Assembly (NCBI GenBank): GCA_903632075.3 | Contig: CAHIKZ030000057.1 | Location: forward strand, 442,001 to 506,000 | Source: Acanthosepion pharaonis | Taxonomy: Eukaryota > Mollusca > Cephalopoda > Sepiida > Sepiidae | DNA: 64,000 nucleotides | Reading direction: 5' to 3' | Shown here: positions 20,291 to 31,189 of the stretch, in pieces | Numbering within the stretch: position 1 is the stretch's first letter | Layout of the letters: every line of letters begins with the position of its first letter | Notes under the pieces: model-generated | The model's database searches: none | What the model was told of the DNA's origin: nothing | Seen by the model: the letters and a program-made list of their open reading frames with translations, nothing else | Program-made: the position numbers and the translations under genes

Positions 20291-20599
20291 TATATATTAA
20301 GGTAAGATGAGAACGGATAACACTTAACTTAAAAGCGGGCTCAATGTAAAGCAGATCAATATTCTTTACACTATTACAGAGAAAACATACCAAATCGCTG
20401 CACAATAGCAGTTTTGTTTCGATGCTTATCAATGCATCTCATGCTGACTCTAATCGATGTAATATATTTACCGGGTGGTGAAGCAGAATTATCCGAATCA
20501 TGTAAAACAGCGTGCGATAATTGTCCTCCCGACAAAAGGTTTAATATATCTAAAACAAAACTAAACTAAATGGGTTTCTTTTTTCTTTTTTTCAAGGAT
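20291..20599. other. Nothing recognised
   Basis: Unassigned sequence. Confidence 0.5.
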
Positions 20600-21090
20600 T
20601 TCAGATGAGACGTTTAGCCATCTTGACGTCATTTGTTGTAAAAATCACTGAAAGAAAAACCTTGAGTTAATCGGCTAGCAAGAGAACAATGTAAAATCGT
20701 TTTGTGTCAGCCCAACTCTATCTTCCCAAATGAGCAATGGTGAGAGGGAAAAACGTCATTCATGCATCACAATAATGGTACCATTATTCTTACTCTGGCT
20801 TCCATCTTCCCAGTTCATTTAAGAACCCTCACTTGAACGATAAGTTTTAAAAAGCTGGAACAGCAGAGAGGAAAACTTGATCAGATCACAAGAGGGGATC
20901 ATCATTTTAAGTGAAAGCTTTAATACATTATTATTGTTCAAAGGAGAGTCCACTAGAGTTATAAAAACCTCGGAGAATTCCAGTAAGATATATTTAATCA
21001 TTTCTAATATACAACAGTTTAAATTTTAATCTTTCTTAATCTAGCTTAATCTAGCTTAATCTAATTAGACAATTTTTTTGCTACAATATT
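20600..21090 (+). repeat. Dispersed repeat family F, copy 1
   Basis: Matches 24525-24965 (minus): 'ttagccatcttgac', 'ttttgtgtcagccc', 'ggatcatcattt', 'gttataaaaacct', 'gagaattccagtaagatat'. Also partly 38395-38640 and 39060-39180. Family unknown, no coding. Confidence 0.65.
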
Positions 21091-21112
21091 TGTGCAATTT
21101 TCCTTTTATATA

Positions 21113-21114
<2 letters not shown>

Positions 21115-21186
<72 letters not shown>
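21115..21186. repeat. (TA)n(GATA)n
   Basis: TA array followed by eight GATA units. Confidence 0.95.
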
Positions 21187-21834
21187 CCTGCCGAGCCGTA
21201 TATTCTATTTATACACTGACATGGTGTTTGCTTCAGTGGAGGAACAGACAAAGCGAATACCCTGTAAATCAGCAGCAGACAGATCGGCCTACTGAGTGTA
21301 TTGCTATCAACCGATAATAATTGCAACCGCAACTTTTCTGTCCAGCTTTGCAAATCCCCCAGGGTTCAATTAGCGATATCAAGAACACATATGATACTCT
21401 GTGTTAGCAATCCTGTTAGTTCCTCTGAAGTTAGAGCTGTCTGAACGGATCTGCTGTTTATATGTCGGGTACTTTCTGTAATAAATGGGCCCGTGGCGCA
21501 TGTCTACTGCAGAAAACTCTGGCCAGACGTCAGTGATCATGATCATTAGACCCGTAGTCGGCCACTGCAGCATCCAGGGAGAATGGTAATGAGTTACAAT
21601 GGTGGCTATTTCCAGTAGCCAAGCGGAAATTTATGAAATTATCCTTACAATTTGATAAATGTAAAATCGCTACCATTTGTCAACCCATACCAAGTCCAGA
21701 TTGTATTGCAAGTATTTAAGTTTCCCTGTCCTCAGGGGAATACAGCTAATCCTGGTTTAGACATTTTCATGAAGCCATGTTATGATGGCTCTACTTGTTG
21801 TTTTTCATATAGCTATACCATATATTTGGAACAT

Positions 21835-21836
<2 letters not shown>
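21187..21836. other. Nothing recognised
   Basis: Unassigned sequence of near-normal complexity; no supported gene. Confidence 0.45.

Positions 21837-21890
<54 letters not shown>
21837..21890. repeat. (TA)n
   Basis: TA array. Confidence 0.95.
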
Positions 21891-21895
<5 letters not shown>

Positions 21896-21939
21896 TTATT
21901 TATAAAAAATATTATAACATAAGTATGTTATAAAATCAC

Positions 21940-22010
21940 TACAAAATAGCCATTTTGTTTCAATACACTCGGTGTCTTATCAAGTGCATCCTCACTTGAT
22001 AAGACACCAA
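21940..22010. repeat. Perfect 16-bp hairpin
   Basis: Arms 21971-21986 ('ggtgtcttatcaagtg') and 21993-22008 are perfect reverse complements around a 6-base loop. Same family as 3642-3710, with shared upstream 'attttgtttcaa'. Confidence 0.8.
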
Positions 22011-22207
22011 TAGTAATTATATCTGCTCTACTTTGTATTGCGCACTCTTTTAAGAATAGTAATTGTTGGTTATTGGAATTCATTCCGTATATACCAATTA
22101 TATACTTGAGAAATGTACATATTTTACAATTATATATATAGAGAGGCACGGTGACGTAATATTATACATATATAGAGAGAGGCGCCGTGGTATATATTAC
22201 ATAATTA

Positions 22208-22400
22208 TGGAGGCACAGTGGCCTAATGGATAGCGGCTGGGATTGAGGAATCGGAGAGCCGATTTCGAATTCCCGTCGAATCCATTACATTCACTTATGT
22301 GCGAAAACTCTTTGGAAACGTATGAATCCTTTTCTTCTCCCTCCAGTTATGGGTAAATAGTAGGGTCCGATCTGCTTGACCCTCATACGTCGAATTCGAC
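22208..22400 (+). mobile_element. SINE-B (tRNA-derived), copy
   Basis: tRNA-like head: A-box TGGCCTAATGG within 'cacagtggcctaatggatag', B-box region 'cgatttcgaattcccg'. Body: 'attcacttatgtgcgaaaac', 'cttctccctccagttatggg'. Related to 56928-57235. Confidence 0.7.
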
Positions 22401-22535
22401 GTGACAGTGGAGTATATATGTGAATGATTGCCGGGACATTACAAATAGCTATACGATTGCTTCATTTTCATATCCAAAACTTAAACACTATAATTGTAAG
22501 TATGTGCGTGGGTATTTTACAACTTTCTTTTCTTT

Positions 22536-22558
22536 TTTTTTTTTTTTTCATTTATTTA

Positions 22559-22600
<42 letters not shown>
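22536..22600. repeat. poly(T), (TTTA)n and (TA)n
   Basis: T16 run, four TTTA units, TA array. The run could be an old retroposon tail. Confidence 0.85.
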
Positions 22601-22605
<5 letters not shown>

Positions 22606-23065
22606 TCACTTTCGCGATGATTTTGGAACTGGGTATTAGTCAAAACAAAAATATATACGCCTACATTTCCTCAAGATTTAATCATCCGAGACCAATAACA
22701 TTTTTTTTTTCAAATCTAATGTAGTAAACTAAATTTAAAGATGTGTATTTAGTGTCGGGGAAACCTATGCTTTCCCGTTATGAAACGCTTGTTGAACACT
22801 AAAAATCTCGAAGATATTTTTCGTGCACAAAGAATTGCGCGGATTTACTTTCAATAAAATAAGAAAGCCAGCGAATCGGAATTAAGGATGGAAAAGCTGT
22901 CCAATGAAACGCAAGATCGAGAATTTTAAAATTGTTTTCATGTTGAGACTATTTCTACCGATAAAAAAAAGAGAAAAAAATAGCATTTAAACAGTGGTAT
23001 AGCGACAGACGGGATATTGCCTATACCTTAGTTGTGCTAATTAAGCAGTAATTTACCTTTTACTT
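22601..23065. other. Nothing recognised
   Basis: Unassigned AT-rich sequence. Confidence 0.5.
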
Positions 23066-23400
23066 CAATTGCATTGTGGGTGAGTGGTTAGAACGTTAGC
23101 ATTATGACCATGAGAGTCGAGTTCGAATTTCACGATGGTTGACCCAAACCTTGTGAGTGAAATTAGTGGGGCCGTCGTTAGCTGTCGCAAATCATCAAAT
23201 TTTTGATCACGCTAGATAACACGCTCTTTCACACGCTCTGTAATTAAGGTGGGCTCTGTAACTGTTGAATAAACACAGATGCGCCTGAGCAAGAGGCTGC
23301 AATAGGGAGTTGCTAGCTGCCCTAGGAGACAGATATTCACGAATAGGAGTGGACAGCTATAGAATTACATTATAATTTCGTCTGTATCGACTTGTGTAAA
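23066..23400 (+). mobile_element. SINE-C (tRNA-derived)
   Basis: tRNA-like head 'gtgggtgagtggttagaacg' with 'gagttcgaatttcac' as B-box, about 45 bp apart. Body 'ggggccgtcgttagctgtcg', 'caagaggctgcaatagggag'. Only one copy here, so the family assignment rests on the head. Confidence 0.5.
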
Positions 23401-24012
23401 ACATATCGAATGGTACTGATATATTTCCAAGAGGTAGAAATATCACTTCTAGTGTTCTTCTGGTTAGATAGAATTAAAATGAAAGCCGATTTAATCAAAC
23501 TTCATTCAAAATGATCACCTTCGGATATTTCTTGTATCCACTGCATTTTTAAAAGGAAAAATATTTGCGTATTATCTTCATCATTTCTAACATCGAAAAG
23601 TAAACAATTTTCTATATTTTATGCTTTGTTTTTATTTTACGGAAGTTCAAACTGTCAGTCATGCGCAAAAGTAAAAATATTACGATTTATCTACAATGTA
23701 AAGGAATAAGCCTGTCAAAAATGTCGAGTTCTCGCTGGAGAATTCTACAGAGATGAGTGGAAAAATTCAGGTTAATAGCGAATGATTAAAGACAACACTT
23801 GACAGTATACATCGTTATGAAGCTGCTAAAATAATCAGAACCACTCATGTGTTCAAAACCATTTGCAAAATTGATATATTGCTTGCACCTACTCGACTAT
23901 CTATCTCAATGAGTTTCGCTCATTAATTTTCCGATTGCGAAACAAACATCGACAGTAGACAAATACTTCGATAAAATTGTCCATCATAGACATAATATGT
24001 TGAAGACGGATT

Positions 24013-24019
<7 letters not shown>
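23401..24019. other. Nothing recognised
   Basis: Unassigned AT-rich sequence. Confidence 0.5.

Positions 24020-24052
<33 letters not shown>
24020..24052. repeat. (TA)n
   Basis: TA array left of a long hairpin. Confidence 0.95.
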
Positions 24053-24056
<4 letters not shown>

Positions 24057-24249
24057 GACAATAGGAAAACTGTAGTTATTGCTGACGCGTTTCGTCCAAT
24101 ATGGACTTTCTCAAAGCAAAAAACGAAATGAAAAGAAAGTAACTAATAAAAACAAAAAATAGAATTAATTAAATTTATTTCATTTTTTGCTTTGAGAAAT
24201 TCCATATTTGACGAAACGCGTCAGCAATAACTACAGTTTTCCTATTGTC
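24057..24249. repeat. Long inverted repeat with hammerhead-like segment
   Basis: Arms 24057-24133 and 24178-24249 are about 95% complementary over more than 65 bp, around a 44-base AT-rich centre. Read outward from the centre, each arm gives 'gctttgagaaa', then GUCC-AUAUU-GGAC, GAAA, CGCG, UC, AGC (minus strand of the left arm: 24106-24081). Stem II, GAAA and the GUC site fit a hammerhead; the CUGAUGA box is not present ('CUUUGAGAAA' instead). Both outer ends lie within 50 bp of (TA)n. Confidence 0.7.
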
Positions 24250-24296
24250 GTTTATATTTATAAATATTGTCTTTTCTACTATGTTAACTCTGAGAA

Positions 24297-24298
<2 letters not shown>

Positions 24299-24339
<41 letters not shown>
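24299..24339. repeat. (TA)n
   Basis: TA array. Confidence 0.95.
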
Positions 24340-24341
<2 letters not shown>

Positions 24342-24524
24342 CGACTTACAGTTTCATGCACAACTCAACATTCAAGTGATCGTTACGGAACTTAAAATTT
24401 AATAAAAAGAATATCGGATTACCGCAACATTGGTGCAGTCAAATATTATACGTGGATTACAGTTTATCTTTTGAAATATATTTGTCATCTGAAATAGACT
24501 ATGTATATTCATGGTGTAACATCA

Positions 24525-24965
24525 ATATTGTCTAAACAGCAATATTGTCCAATTGTTAGATCAACCTTTGAATTGTATCGTAGAAATGATTAAAATATCT
24601 TACTGGAATTCTCAAAGGTTTTTATAACACTGTTGACTCTACTTTGACAATAAGAATGTATTTAGCTCTCAGTTGAAATGATGATCCATCTTGCTTTTAT
24701 GACCTCCCTGATCCAGATTTCCTCTCTACTGTTCCCTCTTTTAAAACTTATTCACCGTTCTCTTTAGGTCTCTTGAATAGACTTTAAAAATGGAAACCAG
24801 AGTATGAATGTTCGTACCACTACTGAAGGCCTGTATTATCCTTTCACCACTGGAATATATAGTAGGGCTGACACAAAATAATTTTAAACTGTTCTGATTC
24901 CAACTTATATACCAAAGGGTTTTCATTGATTCTTACGACAAATTGTGTCAAGATGGCTAAAAATG
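24525..24965 (-). repeat. Dispersed repeat family F, copy 2
   Basis: Reverse-complement of the 20600-21090 family over almost its whole length ('tgtccaattgttagat', 'cttactggaattctcaaagg', 'gggctgacacaaaat', 'caagatggctaa'). Confidence 0.65.
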
Positions 24966-26499
24966 TTATCTAAAATCCTGGAAAAGGGAACCTCAAATAG
25001 TATAGCTTCTTTTTTAGATATTAAACATTTTGTGTGATTGGCAGTTATCCCATCCTGTTACACGATTTACACAATTATGCTGTTACACATGGGGTATATA
25101 TTCGTGAGTGTGTGTGTGTGTCTAAAAAATATTATTTTAGTTTTGTGAATATTAATATTTTTTTTGTATTTTATTAAGCAAGCATAAAGGGAGATTGCCG
25201 GCTTTTTTTTAATTTATTAATATTTATTATTAAGATTTATAAAAAAAATATTTCCTTTAAAATTGATTTATCTGAATTTAAGTCCAGGTCCATCCAGGAC
25301 ATAGGCAATCAGCTATCTCCTCAAATCTCGTTACTTTAATTAAAGGAAACAGAAGAGTTTGATTCTCGTTGTTAAGCTCGGTTTAATATATCGTGATTTC
25401 TTTAAAAACAAGTCTAAGAAGTTCAGTTTGCTCTGATATTTAACTTAAAACTGAGCGTGATGTAAAGTCAGTAGTTAAACCTTTTCAAATTATATTAATA
25501 AAGTAAGAAGATAAACCTTTTTCAAATTGAATTAGTAAATGAAGTAGTTAAACCCTTTTCAAATTGTATTAGTACGCAGTAGATTATGTCGGAATTTGAA
25601 GTCGGTTCGTCAAAATAACTTTCTGCATCGGCAATCATTTTTTTAATCATTTCACCTCAGTAAAACCAATATGTCAAAAGGGGTTCCTGAGATTGATATA
25701 ATATTAAAAAAAGATAAACACTTTTAAGAAGAGAGAACAATAAGAGAATAAGCATTAAAAAGACAGAATATAATGATTGGCATTGCATTTATTTCTTTGA
25801 AGATCACATTTAGCTGGGAAGTAAGAAACAGGAAGAGACCTTCACAAAACGTAAATTGCAAGAAAAGAAACAGTCAGAATAGAACAATATGGCTGTGTCT
25901 ATCCATTTTAAATGAAAAATTAAAAAAACCTTGCTGCCAATCTAGTATAGCGGTTAAATTCATAAATTCTAGATACAGAAGAAGAAAGATCATCAAAAAA
26001 ATTACCATGAAATATTTATGGAAACGTTGCAAGGAAATTAGGTTACGATGTTGAGAAAGTGGTGGAAGCCGAGATGCCAGGTCAGGACCAATAGCATTTC
26101 TGTTTTTTGTTGTTTTTGGGTGGCGGGTTGTATTTTATCAAGAATCTCTAAATACAAAAGAACTTATCAGTAGTAGCAGCAATATTCAATGCATGGATGA
26201 ATCTTTATTGCCATGTTCAATCAACAATAATGCAATTAAGATTTCAGTTAATGTGTCTGAATAAATTTTATTTCCCATAATGACTATGCTACTAATACTC
26301 ATGTTGTAATAATTTCAAAATAAATTTATTTCAAGTTTATTATAAAATCTATTCATTTTCAGTAGGTTAGTGAATTCGTTTCCTTTATTATCAGCAAATT
26401 TTCCTGCGTTGTTAGGAATGATAGATAAGTTTCCTCTTTAGTTTTCCATTCACTGTGTTTTTTTTCTCCTAGACCAAATGATACCCAAGGAAATCTATG
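24966..26499. other. Nothing recognised
   Basis: AT-rich. A 93-codon frame at 25773-26054 (plus) is basic and Asn/Lys/Arg-rich, with no recognisable motif. A (TG)n run lies at 25110. Confidence 0.45.
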
Positions 26500-26702
26500 G
26501 ATAAGAGTCCTTTAACTGAAGTTCCAACTCTTTGGGTCAAATCACTGAACATAACCAGCAGTTTTATCCACTGGGCCATGTGTCGTTGAGGAAACCCGTC
26601 ACGTAAAACGTCGGGAATATCTCAATAAAGATGAGGATAACAGTCCGAACAATGTAAATGATGTAAATAATTACGATACCACATCTCAAAAATATAGACA
26701 GA
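26500..26702. mobile_element. PLE-A terminal repeat with 5' inversion
   Basis: 26500-26584 is the tRNA-like head on minus ('gacacatggcccagtggata', 'cccaaagagttggaa'), and at 26585 it switches to the 3' half on plus ('acgtaaaacgtcgggaatat', 'ctcaataaagatgaggataa', 'gtccgaacaatgtaaatg', 'catctcaaaaatatag'). The switch point coincides with the first base of the tRNA-like head, as at 12215 and about 35928. Confidence 0.65.
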
Positions 26703-27500
26703 TCCTGAAGTGTACCGGCTTTCCGATTTCTTTCATGTACTTTTAGTGATTATTGAAATATCACTACCAATGTTCAGTAGCATTTTCGCATACACTTTAT
26801 TTATTTTCATATTTTCAAATTTCCTTTTGTTATCTGTGACCATTTTATCTGTCCATATGCTGTGTACGGATTTCTTCCTGTGTGAATTTCGCTTCGTTTG
26901 GTTTTGCTGTGTATCTTTATATGTACACGTTTACCACACTTTTAACATTCTGCATTTTTAAATTGATAACCTTGATTAGATGTAATTTTCCACATTTAAA
27001 ACAAGGGTTTATTCTCTTTTTTGTACATTTGTCCTTTGCGTGTACCAATGCAGATTCTTTTTCTGAATGTCTCAAAACATCGCGTTTTAGACTTAAATTG
27101 TCTGTTAATTTTATACTATTTCTTGCAGTGTAATATGACGGTTTTGTTCAATTTTTCATAAAATTTTCGCTCGAATTTCAGCACCTTTTTTGCATTAAAA
27201 TCTATCCATTGAACATATTTGGAGTCATTTCCAGTCTTCTAAACTTTGATAAATAAAGCAGCATACTTGACAAAATATTCGTCCTCTTTTTTAGGTAGAT
27301 ACAAGGATATCTAACGTACATTGAACACAGAGCACTTATCACTAAAGATTTTCGTCAGAATGTATACCGTGTCTAGAAACCTAATTCCTCCTGGTTTTCT
27401 CTAAAATATATAGTTGTATTTTACATAGGCTATCGGAGCTATTTCTCTCAACGACAATCTCATTTTTGCCTCATCTTTCCAGCCGCTGCATTCCTTACTG
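26703..27500 (-). pseudogene. Ty3/Gypsy-type gag-protease relic
   Basis: On minus, in order: FNVR then KKEDEYFVKYAALFIK (capsid region, about 27330-27230), NLSLKRDVLRHSEKESALV (about 27110-27045), CFKCGKLHL followed by a diverged second zinc-knuckle half (about 27005-26930), and LLNIGSDISIITKS (about 26775-26735), the retroviral-type aspartic protease active-site region. The catalytic Asp is Asn (NIGSD). Several stops and frame changes are present and the element ends at 26702 against a PLE-A repeat. Reverse transcriptase and integrase are missing. Confidence 0.65.
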
Positions 27501-27659
27501 AAATGTGTTCATGTCTACAAAACTACGTAGGAAAATATTTTTTTTTTTGAAAATTATATCCAACAACTCTTGTTGCTTTTTTTTAGTTCTAGCAACTGTT
27601 GATTCTGTTGTTATTGGTGTTTATTTTGTAGCTGTCGTTGTTTTTAAATTTCAGCTATG

Positions 27660-29425
27660 TGTGACGTTCCACGCGGTGTCGCCGCTCCAAACGTGGCGTC
27701 CGCCTGTCTGCGTCAGTCGTGCTATCCTGTCCTGTGACGACCAACTGGCTTGGTATAGGTCGTGGCACCAAATGTGACGTTCTAACCTTTTGGTGATTCA
27801 GATGGGAATCTGGTTCGATTCGCTATCAGCCTCGTCGTTCCCAGCTCGCTTCCAACGTCTGGTTACCGAAGTAACTGCTTTGATTTTTAGTCTAACCTAC
27901 CCACATTGTGAATTGATCTAGGCAGACGAAATCAATCAGCCGCTGGGCCGTACTGCAAGCTGAGTTCGGATAAGGGTGATATCGCACCAGTATGTGTAAA
28001 AGAAAATGAAATAATAACTCGAAAAGTTCAAATGTCTTAAAAAGGATAACAATATTTTATATCTGGTTGCTGAATATAGGACTACGTCTTTCTCCCAAAC
28101 CGCTATATGGATTCGTGACACGTTGTTTTTGTTAGGCGAGTCTTAACATCTTAAGTTGTTTGTTCGTTTAAGAAACTGGTTCTTGGTGTGTCTTCAGGCG
28201 TAATTCGTAAAACTTTCGTCGTTCTTCAAAATTAAATTGTTCTTGGTTAAAAGATGAGTCCGGAATTGCGTGAATCTTTCAAGGCAGCTATCTGCGAGGC
28301 GGGACCCACTTCAACTGCGAACTTCGAACTCCAACTCGAACTGGAAACTCTGGAAAACCGGAAACTGGAAACTCGAAACTGGAAAACTGATTTTCGCTCG
28401 CTGCGACTTTGCTTATATGGACGTCGACCAAAAACCGGGGTGGGCTCGTCGGGGCTTGAGGTTCCTTGATAATTCTAAATCCACAGTCCACTTCTTTTGT
28501 TTTCGGTCAGGAATTTTCCACTCCTTTTCATTTTTGGAAGTCTTCTACTCCCACCTTCTTCTCTTCTCATATGGGTATCTCACCATGAACTCAGAGGGCG
28601 TCAACGTTTTTCCCTCTCTCTCGCATTGACATCTCATAACTATCCTTTCAATGGGTGGTCGCAGGCCTCCCCCCTGCATCACATGATCACGTCCGCCTGA
28701 CTCTCGTTAACGTTCAGCAAATGGGAGGCCAGCAGTGTGGGTGTGACAAGACTAGCCTTGTTTTCAAAAAAAGTTCTTGCTCGAAGAAAAAAAAAATTTT
28801 CTTTTCCTTTTCCTTCTTTCTTTCTCTTTTCTTTCGTAGTGTTGTCCCTTAATCGCAGCTCTTATCCTCAGTGTCACCTGGTACCTATCAATGAGATTTT
28901 CGCCAATTACCAAGTGGGTGGTCATCTAGCGAAACACAGCCAACTTTTCGTCCCGATAAGGTAGTTTCGCTATCCTAGCTGTATTTGCATTCTTGGTGCC
29001 GATTTCTGATAAAATAGTTTCGCTGTCATAGTCAAATTCCAACACAACACAGATGCCTTGTCCAAACGATATCTTCCCATCGACAAAGACTTAACCTATG
29101 GTTGGGTTTTCTTTGTTTTCGCAACTCGTGTGTGGTCAACGGACATTCTTATTTCTCGGTCAACGGATGACCTATTAAATCTTTATCTCCTTAGAACTTC
29201 GTGGAAGCCCCAAATGGCATCCCCGTGACACAGTTAAATGTTTATCTATTCAGAATTCTCGACAATGGCAATAAATTTTTACCATTTTTCCTTGTCAAAA
29301 TAACACCGCTTAATATCCCTTTCGTGATGCCTCTCCTTTATCATCTAAATTTAACTCTCGCCTTTCTTTTTTTTTCTTTCTTTTCTTTTTCGTTTCTCCT
29401 TCTAGCAGCCCTAAATGGTGTCACA
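27660..29425. mobile_element. Solo LTR, 1766 bp, with TATG target duplication
   Basis: Begins TGTGAC and ends GTCACA (perfect 6-bp inverted ends of TG...CA type). The four bases before (27656-27659) and after (29426-29429) are both TATG. A homologous copy at 53466-55169 has the same ends and its own 4-bp duplication. Internal landmarks in both: 'ccaactggcttggtat', 'tttatatctggttgctg', 'gcgaggcgggacccactt', a pyrimidine-rich block before the end. No primer-binding site or internal coding adjoins it, so it is a solo LTR. Its orientation and clade are unknown; 4-bp duplications are usual in several Gypsy lineages. Confidence 0.8.
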
Positions 29426-29429
29426 TATG

Positions 29430-29808
29430 GAAGACCAAATTTTCTCCATATTCGCAAGAATATGTTTTTTTAAACCGACGTGGTTGAAATTATTGAAAAT
29501 CCAGTTACAACTTGTATGGATTTCCAAAATCCTCGTTACAACGGTTATAAATCGGAAAACCCCGAAATCTTTGACAAAATGGTTACAAATGAGTTTTGAA
29601 TCTCACGCCGCCACTATTATAACGCCAAAGTAAGCGTGTATTATAACAATAAGAGTCTATTATAACAAAGTTTATTATAACAATAGCCATATAATAATAT
29701 GGCATTGTCATAACAAACTCTTTATATATTATGAAATTGAATACGTCGGACACTTATTTTTCATGGAAAATTTGTAACTTAAAGCAGTAATTCGGCATTG
29801 CTAACGAG
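29430..29808. other. AT-rich, contains short 'attataacaa' repeats
   Basis: 29635-29720 repeats 'tattataacaat' several times. Nothing else recognised. Confidence 0.5.
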
Positions 29809-29890
29809 ACGCTTTAGTAAAATGGTATAGCACGACAGGCTATATGACTATTCCGTGCAGGATATAAGTTCATTCCTGTCGGTAGATAGA
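29809..29890 (+). repeat. Possible tRNA-like SINE head
   Basis: 'tagtaaaatggtatagcacg' and 'aagttcattcctgtcgg' resemble A- and B-boxes about 45 bp apart. No second copy seen. Confidence 0.3.
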
Positions 29891-30175
29891 TATAATCTAT
29901 GAAATTTCGTGGACGTTCAGGACGATAAATGTTGTTAATATTGTTTATTATAAACATAATATTTACTGAAATATTTGTAACAATAAAGTATAAACTCTTA
30001 TTTTATATAACGTATTCGATTAAGGAATCTCTATACGTATTGCTACCGCTACTTGCCGTGACACATGTATAGTTAGTTTGAAAACTGATTCCAAATGACT
30101 ACTAGTCTACCTCAGACCTGAATATCTTATAGTAATAAACCAGGTCATAAAGTCAATAGAGGGTACTATTTACTC

Positions 30176-30177
<2 letters not shown>

Positions 30178-30234
<57 letters not shown>
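30178..30234. repeat. (TA)n
   Basis: TA array. Confidence 0.95.
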
Positions 30235-30237
<3 letters not shown>

Positions 30238-30302
30238 TACTGATAAGTTATTGAAGTATTCTATTACATAAAGTAAGAATAAATCTGGAGAAAATTGATC
30301 CA

Positions 30303-30303
<1 letters not shown>

Positions 30304-30353
<50 letters not shown>
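30304..30353. repeat. (TA)n
   Basis: TA array downstream of the LINE 3' end. Confidence 0.95.
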
Positions 30354-30356
<3 letters not shown>

Positions 30357-30384
30357 AAATATAGTTTTAAGTTGTGCAAATTTT

Positions 30385-30960
30385 TTTTTTTTAAGCATTA
30401 CGGCCCGAGCAAGGCGTGAAGCCACTAGGATGCAGCAGGGGGTGCAGAAGATTTGGAGCAAGAGCAGAGAGGACTGATAGAAGAAAGGATAAGAATAGGG
30501 ATAGTGGATAGATCTAGGTAACTGGAGGTGTCGATTGACATTACATTTGAATAGTTGGAGATTATAATTCTCAGGGAGACAGTAATTAGGAATAGTGTTC
30601 CACAGGCGAGAGGTGCGAGGTATAAAGCTATTGGAGTAGAAGAGACGGCTACATTTAAAAGATTGTATTAGATCAAACAATCGACCTGTAATACCATAGC
30701 CCTGGAGCTTACGAGGGTTATGGTATTACAGGTCGATTGTTTGATCTAATACAATCATTCCTGTCAAACCGTGAATTGAAGGTCGTTTTCAACGGATTCT
30801 CCTCCAGTTCCTATCCCACGAACGCAGATGTTCCCCATGGCTCCATCCTTGGCCCCACTCTATTCCTTATTTTCATCAACAACCTTCCTGATGCCATAGA
30901 TTCCCAAGTTGGCATCTACGCGGACGACAATGTATGGGATAAAGTGCTCAATATCAGAAA
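30385..30960 (-). mobile_element. Family-1 LINE with inverted 5' segment
   Basis: On minus, 30703-30385 carries YGITGRLFDLIQS joined directly to FKCSRLFYSNSFIPRTSRL, LPENYNLQLFKCNVNRHLQ, then the 3' end 'aatgctta' and an A12 tail. On plus, 30714-30960 carries the upstream part of the same protein: YGITGRLFDLIQSFLSNRE, VPHGSILGPTLFLIFINNL, PDAIDSQVGIYADD (YADD is the reverse-transcriptase motif C). So the 5' part is inverted relative to the 3' part, the structure produced by twin priming in LINE insertion. Confidence 0.75.
30661..30756. repeat. 43-bp-arm hairpin at the LINE inversion junction
   Basis: Arms 30661-30703 and 30714-30756 are complementary with one G-T mismatch around a 10-base loop. 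Both arms encode the same LINE stretch (YGITGRLFDLIQS), so 43 bp are present in both orientations. Confidence 0.9.
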
Positions 30961-30987
30961 TAGATCGTATGTAAATATAAATATAAA

Positions 30988-31111
30988 AGTGAACATTGAA
31001 CTCAACACTCAGAGGCGACAGATTGTTTCATGCTAGACACAATCGCCAGTCGGCCTGACGATTGCGTATAACATAAATCAGCCTGTCGCCTCTGAGTGTT
31101 GACTTCAATGT

Positions 31112-31116
<5 letters not shown>
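30988..31116. repeat. 34-bp-arm inverted repeat (MITE-like)
   Basis: Arms 30988-31021 and 31083-31116 ('agtgaacattgaactcaaca' ...) differ at one position. The 61-base middle contains a nested CAATCG...CGATTG. The right arm abuts (TA)n. Confidence 0.8.

Positions 31117-31157
<41 letters not shown>
31117..31157. repeat. (TA)n
   Basis: TA array. Confidence 0.95.
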
Positions 31158-31161
<4 letters not shown>

Positions 31162-31189
31162 GGGAAAGGTATTAATCCTTCAACCCGCC

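Noticed and set aside
22208..22280. Possible functional tRNA gene
   Set aside because: Boxes are SINE-like, no acceptor-stem pairing or anticodon arm; part of a dispersed repeat.
27600..27660. Gag relic and solo LTR as one element
   Set aside because: No primer-binding site at the LTR border, and the LTR has its own TATG duplication on both sides.
28254..28629. Frames of 71-119 codons around 28.3-28.6 kb, some on both strands
   Set aside because: They lie inside the solo LTR and are not conserved as coding in the second LTR copy.
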